Shown piece by piece: positions 1 to 2,951 of a stretch of DNA of 5,895 bases (positions are counted from its first letter, which is position 1; the number at the start of each line of letters is the position of its first letter). The DNA is from Chloroflexota bacterium. Lineage in GTDB: Bacteria; Chloroflexota; Ktedonobacteria; Ktedonobacterales; Ktedonobacteraceae. Below the pieces are notes generated by a model. It searched no databases. It had not been told where the DNA came from and worked only from the letters and a program-made list of their open reading frames with translations. The stretch is from positions 1 to 5,895 of the forward strand of contig VBHS01000166.1 in NCBI GenBank assembly GCA_005881295.1, given 5' to 3'. The translations under genes and the position numbers were made by a program.

Positions 1-139
1 CTAGCTCCCTTGATTGAGCCGTCGCTACTTGGGAAGCTGTAAGGCCTGTGAACTGCTGAGCGTGAGAAGGACGTGAAGATGTAGGGTACATCTGAACCTA
101 GCTAGCTCAAAAAAGGAGAGGGTAAATAAGGTAAGAGTC

Positions 140-166
140 TTGACTGGACAAGGATACCTGTACTAT
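140..166 (+). promoter_or_regulatory. Candidate promoter of the nitrilase-family gene
   Basis: A TTGACT hexamer at 140-145 resembles a -35 box and TACTAT at 161-166 resembles a -10 box. The spacer is 15 bp, shorter than the ideal 17, so this is only a fair sigma-70-like promoter. Transcription would begin near 173, giving a leader of about 40 nt before the start codon at 215. The -10 box overlaps a perfect inverted repeat at 151-169, which would allow repressor control. Confidence 0.35.
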
Positions 167-214
167 CCTGCTTCTATCAGTATTGAGATTCCTGACACAA
201 CAAAGGAGCAATGA
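140..214 (+). CDS. Possible 24-codon upstream ORF abutting the nitrilase-family gene
   Basis: A frame open from base 77 has its only plausible start at TTG 140, preceded by AAGG at 128-131 with 8-nt spacing. It encodes about 24 residues (TGQGYLYYPASISIEI then PDTTKEQ) and stops with TGA at 212-214, directly before the ATG at 215 and in the same frame. If translated, it would couple termination to initiation of the next gene. Against it: the TTG is also the candidate -35 box, so the main transcript may start downstream of it. I do not recognise the peptide. Confidence 0.15.
   Translation: MTGQGYLYYPASISIEIPDTTKEQ
151..169. promoter_or_regulatory. Perfect inverted repeat over the -10 box, possible operator
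   Basis: AGGATA at 151-156 and TATCCT at 164-169 are exact reverse complements separated by seven bases (CCTGTAC). The 19-bp dyad has the size of a typical operator for a dimeric helix-turn-helix regulator and lies directly on the candidate -10 hexamer. A related half-site, GTAGTATCCT, occurs at 1728-1737 in the control region between the helix-turn-helix gene and the metallo-hydrolase gene. Which protein binds, if any, is unknown; the helix-turn-helix gene at 1570 is one candidate. Confidence 0.3.
203..208 (+). promoter_or_regulatory. Ribosome binding site of the nitrilase-family gene
   Basis: AAGGAG, with an additional A upstream, sits 6 nt before the ATG at 215, an ideal spacing. An ATG at 211 is nearer and out of frame, and reads only three codons (ATG AAT GAT TAA), so 215 is the productive start. 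Confidence 0.75.
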
Positions 215-1549
215 ATGATTAAGCCCTACACCGCCGTCGGACTCATCCCCACTGTGCGAGGCATTCGCAAACGTGCAGATATCAAAATCAACCTCGAACA
301 CCTCGAACACCTTGTCAAAGCAGCCTCCTGGTTATCCAGCCTCGACCTTCCAGTTCGGTTGATTGCCTTCGCTGAAGGAGCACTCCAGGCATTCAACGAT
401 GAGGTACTCGACCTCGACCATGTCACATTTGCCAGGGAATGCGCTATCGATATTCCTGGTGAAGAAACTGAAGCACTGGGCAAGATAGCGAAAACGTATA
501 ACGCCTTTATCATGGCCCAGGCAAAAGCAAAGCACCCCGAGATCAAAGATCGTTTTTTCAACGTTGGTTTCATTCTCAACCCTCAGGGTGAGGTGATCTT
601 GCAGCACTACAAAGTCTCTCCACTCTTCCCCGTTGAGCACTCTGTCTGCCCGCATGATATCCTGGATTGGTGGATTGAGCGATACGGTCGCAATCTTGAT
701 GCGTTCTGGCCGGTTGTTGATACAGAGATAGGTCGCCTCGGCATCATGATGGCTAACGAAGGCTCCTATCCTGAAAATGCGCGAGCATTGGCGATGAATG
801 GTGCAGAGGTGGTGTATCGTGCCTCCTATCCTCATCCGGCAACAGGCAACGAGATTTTTGAGATCCAGAGTCGAGCGCGGGCACTCGATAACAATATGTA
901 CATCGTGGCTCCCAACATGGGCACGTATTATCTCTTTCCAGAAGAAAGCACGCCTATTGATACCTTTGGTGGACGTTCCTTCATCATCAATTACAAAGGT
1001 CAGATTGTCGGACGCCAGGACTACGGCGCTGGCTCGACCTATGTTGGTGGAGTGATTGACATTGAGGCGCTGCGCGATCACCGCGCTCGTGCCCAATGGG
1101 ACAACTGGATGAAAGACTTGCGTACCGAACTCTACCAGATGTTGTATGAGCAACCCATCTATCCGAAGAACATGTACCTGGATCGTGAACCTATGAAGCA
1201 TGCCGAGTACCGTGAGCAGGTCATCGAAAAGCAAATACAATTGTTTGCGGGCTATCTGAGAGGGACGTTCGCTGTTAACGAGATAGCGGCAGATCGTTTC
1301 TTGCTTTTCGGTGAGTCCTACGGCCGGATGCTCCAGGGCTGTTTTTGCCATATCTTCCAGTTCGCCATACTTACTACGTCTATACTCATCGAGATCGATC
1401 GGAGAGAAGAGCCAGCGGTCAACAACACGCATACCCGGTATACGCCCTTTTTCCACGAGGTGCATAAAATGCCAGTAACTGAGGTCCAGCTGTTTCGCTG
1501 CTTCGTGTGTGGTCAACATTCCGTTGAGGTGCTGCAGGCTATAGTGTAG
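215..1549 (+). CDS. Carbon-nitrogen hydrolase (nitrilase/aliphatic amidase-like), catalytic Cys replaced by Ala
   Basis: The first ~345 residues are a nitrilase-superfamily (CN hydrolase) fold, a cytoplasmic amide- or nitrile-cleaving family with a Glu-Lys-Cys triad. Visible motifs are FAEGA with E54, HYKVSP with K133, E141 eight residues further (same K-to-E spacing as aliphatic amidases), and GIMMANEGSYPE. The last aligns with the amidase block ICDDGNYPE and puts Ala180 (GCT at 752-754) where the nucleophilic Cys belongs. The rest of the core is well preserved (NARALAMNGAEVVYR, ARALDNNMYIVAPN, GGRSFIINYKGQIVG), so this looks like a maintained non-canonical homologue rather than a decayed gene. 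The only other core cysteines, C76 and C145, are elsewhere. No signal peptide is seen. Residues from ~348 to 444 do not resemble the family and are antisense to the helix-turn-helix gene, so the native C-terminus was probably near residue 345-352. The substrate, and whether it has any activity, are unknown. Confidence 0.85.
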   Translation: MIKPYTAVGLIPTVRGIRKRADIKINLEHLEHLVKAASWLSSLDLPVRLIAFAEGALQAFNDEVLDLDHVTFARECAIDIPGEETEALGKIAKTYNAFIMAQAKAKHPEIKDRFFNVGFILNPQGEVILQHYKVSPLFPVEHSVCPHDILDWWIERYGRNLDAFWPVVDTEIGRLGIMMANEGSYPENARALAMNGAEVVYRASYPHPATGNEIFEIQSRARALDNNMYIVAPNMGTYYLFPEESTPIDTFGGRSFIINYKGQIVGRQDYGAGSTYVGGVIDIEALRDHRARAQWDNWMKDLRTELYQMLYEQPIYPKNMYLDREPMKHAEYREQVIEKQIQLFAGYLRGTFAVNEIAADRFLLFGESYGRMLQGCFCHIFQFAILTTSILIEIDRREEPAVNNTHTRYTPFFHEVHKMPVTEVQLFRCFVCGQHSVEVLQAIV

Positions 1550-1570
1550 TTCATCACTCCTCAGGGCCAT
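1241..1570 (-). CDS. Excisionase/MerR-type helix-turn-helix protein lacking its own stop (truncated)
   Basis: From ATG at 1570, residues 18-66 form a typical excisionase-family (HTH_17-like) DNA-binding domain: MLTTHEAAKQLD, then a helix ending LVEKGRIPG, then the wing MRVVDRWLFSPIDLDEYRRS. Residues 86-108 (GLTEKQETICRYLV then NSERPSQIA) may be the start of a second helical, HTH-like segment. AAAGG lies 8 nt upstream of the ATG, and a strong promoter lies further upstream. The frame does not stop after residue ~108: it stays open to 332 (412 codons), but that remainder is an exact antisense reading of the nitrilase gene in the same codon phase and carries no recognisable domain. I therefore mark only the part that looks like protein. 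It may be a gene whose 3' end was lost when it was joined to the nitrilase gene. The likely role is transcription regulation; the target is unknown. Confidence 0.5.
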
Positions 1571-1578
1571 ATTGGACG

Positions 1579-1583
1579 CCTTT
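1579..1583 (-). promoter_or_regulatory. Ribosome binding site of the helix-turn-helix gene
   Basis: On the minus strand, AAAGG (GAAAGGCG in context) lies 8 nt before the ATG at 1570-1568. It supports that start over the internal Met18 at 1519, which has no comparable purine run although the conserved domain begins there. Confidence 0.45.
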
Positions 1584-1639
1584 CTACGGATTGCCGTACT
1601 TACTGAGAGCGCCAGGCAAAGACATAGTTAGTCAACCTG

Positions 1640-1668
1640 AGTATACCATAGGAAATAGGGGAGCGCAA
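1640..1668 (-). promoter_or_regulatory. Extended -10 promoter of the helix-turn-helix gene
   Basis: Read on the minus strand, TTGCGC (1668-1663) is followed after 17 bp by TATACT (1645-1640). A TGG immediately before the -10 makes it an extended -10 element. Predicted transcription starts near 1633, leaving about 60 nt of leader before ATG 1570. This is the best-looking promoter in the window. It drives transcription leftwards into the 3' half of the nitrilase-family gene. Confidence 0.5.
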
Positions 1669-1829
1669 CCTTCAACATGCTCGGGTCACTTGCGTCTTCA
1701 ACCAGAAGAATCGTCGTCATTCAACGGGTAGTATCCTCCTCGCCTAAGGAACGTGTCTATTATGCTTAACATGCTACAGTGTACCATAATAGGGTAGATG
1801 TGCCGTAGCCTATTGATGATACACTTTTA

Positions 1830-1859
1830 TTGATATTTATTCGTGCCACAACCTAGGAT
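1830..1859 (+). promoter_or_regulatory. Candidate promoter of the metallo-hydrolase gene
   Basis: TTGATA at 1830-1835 and TAGGAT at 1854-1859 are separated by 18 bp in an AT-rich stretch. The transcript would start near 1866, leaving a leader of about 130 nt to the preferred start at 1994. The AT-rich run from about 1805 to 1885 is the most promoter-like stretch upstream of this gene. Confidence 0.4.
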
Positions 1860-1907
1860 GATGAAAAAACTCCATATATTATTAAAGGAGGATGTGGAGG
1901 CCGCTAG

Positions 1908-1961
1908 TTGAAAACGGCGGTATCCGCCCACTACAAAGGCGCATGGATTACACAACAGTGA
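1908..1961 (+). CDS. Possible 17-codon leader peptide upstream of the metallo-hydrolase
   Basis: GGAGG at 1896-1900 is followed after 7 nt by TTG at 1908, which opens a frame of 17 codons (MKTAVSAHYKGAWITQQ) ending with TGA at 1959-1961. The stop is immediately followed at 1962 by a perfect 9-bp hairpin. The order leader ORF, hairpin, main start is that of a translational attenuator. The frame differs from the main gene's, and the peptide is not one I recognise. A TTG start and such a short length make chance a real possibility. Confidence 0.2.
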   Translation: MKTAVSAHYKGAWITQQ

Positions 1962-1986
1962 TTGCCCTCTCAACTGAAGAGGGCAA
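1962..1986 (+). promoter_or_regulatory. Perfect 9-bp hairpin covering the RBS of the metallo-hydrolase
   Basis: TTGCCCTCT (1962-1970) and AGAGGGCAA (1978-1986) are exact reverse complements with a 7-nt loop (CAACTGA). The right arm contains GAGGG, the only Shine-Dalgarno-like run before ATG 1994, so folding would hide the ribosome site. No U-tract follows, so it is unlikely to be an intrinsic terminator. If the protein instead starts at 1892 or 1943, the hairpin lies inside the coding sequence. Confidence 0.4.
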
Positions 1987-1993
1987 ACCAGAT

Positions 1994-2803
1994 ATGAAGC
2001 AAGGATCGATCTTTTTTATTGGGACAGCTACCGTTCTGCTGCGCTATGCCGGTTTTACGGTACTGACCGATCCCAACTTTCTGCATAGTGGAGAACATGT
2101 CCACCTGGGATATGGGCTTCGCTCGAAACGCAAAACTGATCCTGCGATCAACATCGAAGAGCTACCACCACTCGATCTTGTCGTACTCTCCCACATGCAT
2201 GAAGACCATTTTGATCGCGAAGTAGAGCATAAGCTGGATAAATTCATACCGATTGTGACGACACCCCAGGCAGCAGCTGCCCTCAAGAAGAAGGGCTTCA
2301 AATCGACATACGCTCTTAAGACCTGGCAAACACTGATAGCTGCTAAAGGAGATGCGCAACTGCGCATTACTTCGATGCCTGGGAAACATGCACCCGGGCC
2401 TCTCTCAAAGCTGCTTCCATCCGTAATGGGCAGCATGCTCGAGTTCCAATTACCGGCGGGGAATACTAGCATGCGTCTTTACATTACTGGCGATACGCTA
2501 CTCAATGAACAGCAGAAGGAGATTCATCAACGCTATCCCGAGATCGACCTGGCCCTCTTCCACCTTGGAGGAACACGTATCTTCGGGATAATGCTCACAA
2601 TGGATGGGAAACAGGGGGCGGAAGCTATCAAGATTATTGCTCCGCGCACAGTGATACCCATCCACTTTAACGATTACCCGGTATTCAAGTCGCCTCTCGA
2701 AGACTTTGTGAAAGCAGTCAGAGCAGAGGGTCTCGAAAACAGCATCACGTACCTGAATGCCGGAGATACATATACGTTTGAGGTGCCCAAAAATCGACAG
2801 TAG
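1994..2803 (+). CDS. UlaG-like metallo-beta-lactamase-fold hydrolase
   Basis: A 269-residue cytoplasmic protein of the metallo-beta-lactamase superfamily, UlaG/Lactamase_B_2 type; these are metal-dependent hydrolases of lactones, phosphodiesters or related substrates. Numbered from 1994, it opens with the typical strand GSIFFIGTATVLLRYAGF, then LTDPNF. The binuclear metal site is complete: H67, H69, D71 and H72 in SHMHEDHFD, H132 in GKHAPGP, D167 in YITGDT and H224 in IPIHFND. The frame is open back to ATG 1892, adding 34 residues, but AAAGGAGG at 1884-1891 touches that ATG with no spacer and the extra residues do not look like the family. ATG 1943 also has a poor RBS. The preferred start has GAGGG 10 nt upstream. 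No signal peptide is seen. The exact substrate cannot be told from the sequence. Confidence 0.85.
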   Translation: MKQGSIFFIGTATVLLRYAGFTVLTDPNFLHSGEHVHLGYGLRSKRKTDPAINIEELPPLDLVVLSHMHEDHFDREVEHKLDKFIPIVTTPQAAAALKKKGFKSTYALKTWQTLIAAKGDAQLRITSMPGKHAPGPLSKLLPSVMGSMLEFQLPAGNTSMRLYITGDTLLNEQQKEIHQRYPEIDLALFHLGGTRIFGIMLTMDGKQGAEAIKIIAPRTVIPIHFNDYPVFKSPLEDFVKAVRAEGLENSITYLNAGDTYTFEVPKNRQ

Positions 2804-2852
2804 CAATTATGGTGCAAGTTTCTCTCGAGAAGGGATAGACAGATTCACACAA

Positions 2853-2902
2853 AGGACAGGCTTAACTTCATTGCTCGATGTACGACTGGTCCAGCCTGTC
2901 CT
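2853..2902. terminator. 10-bp inverted repeat between convergent genes, possible terminator
   Basis: AGGACAGGCT (2853-2862) and AGCCTGTCCT (2893-2902) are perfect reverse complements separated by 30 nt. On the minus strand the second arm is followed by TTTGTGTG, a weak U-run, so it could help end the membrane-protein transcript; on the plus strand no U-tract follows. The long loop makes it an atypical terminator, and it could instead be a protein site. Confidence 0.3.
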
Positions 2903-2911
2903 CGAGTAAAT

Positions 2912-2936
2912 GAAGGGAGAAATGTGTGTGCCCTTC
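2912..2936. terminator. Short hairpin in the convergent intergenic region
   Basis: GAAGGG (2912-2917) and CCCTTC (2931-2936) pair across a 13-nt loop and are followed on the plus strand by TTATATTA. It lies about 110 nt after the metallo-hydrolase stop and 15 nt after the minus-strand gene's stop. It may be a weak bidirectional terminator. Confidence 0.3.
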
Positions 2937-2951
2937 TTATATTACGATCGG

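Larger units (their letters stand above)
1571..1891. other. Divergent intergenic control region
   Basis: About 320 bp between the helix-turn-helix gene (leftward) and the metallo-hydrolase leader (rightward). Apart from the two promoters reported separately, it holds a half-site GTAGTATCCT (1728-1737) shared with the palindrome at 151-169. No clear ORF, RNA gene or terminator is seen, although the nitrilase-family transcript enters it from the left and would need to end here. Confidence 0.5.

Noticed and set aside
1..42. Open reading LAPLIEPSLLGKL ending in TAA at 40-42, possible tail of an upstream gene
   Set aside because: Only 13 codons are visible and any frame is open by chance over this length; there is no supporting motif.
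1..108. Possible mobile-element remnant: CTAGCTC at 1-7 and again at 102-108, hairpin AGATGT-AGGGT-ACATCT at 77-93
   Set aside because: A 7-bp repeat and a 6-bp hairpin are weak, no transposase, terminal inverted repeat, group II intron domain V or TnpB-associated RNA pattern is recognisable, and the left side lies outside the window.
292..310. Short tandem repeat encoding LEHLEH in the nitrilase-like gene
   Set aside because: Only two copies of a 9-bp unit within an amphipathic helix; ordinary coding sequence.
647..649. Cys145 as a replacement nucleophile for the nitrilase-like protein
   Set aside because: It follows the conserved E141 in a loop region, not the strand-to-helix elbow that carries the nucleophile; nothing in the primary sequence supports it.
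332..1240. Long minus-strand open frame continuing the helix-turn-helix reading across the nitrilase-like gene
   Set aside because: It is in exact codon phase with the plus-strand gene, where antisense stops arise only from TTA, CTA and TCA codons, which are rare here. The protein has no recognisable domain and is explained by the conserved nitrilase reading.
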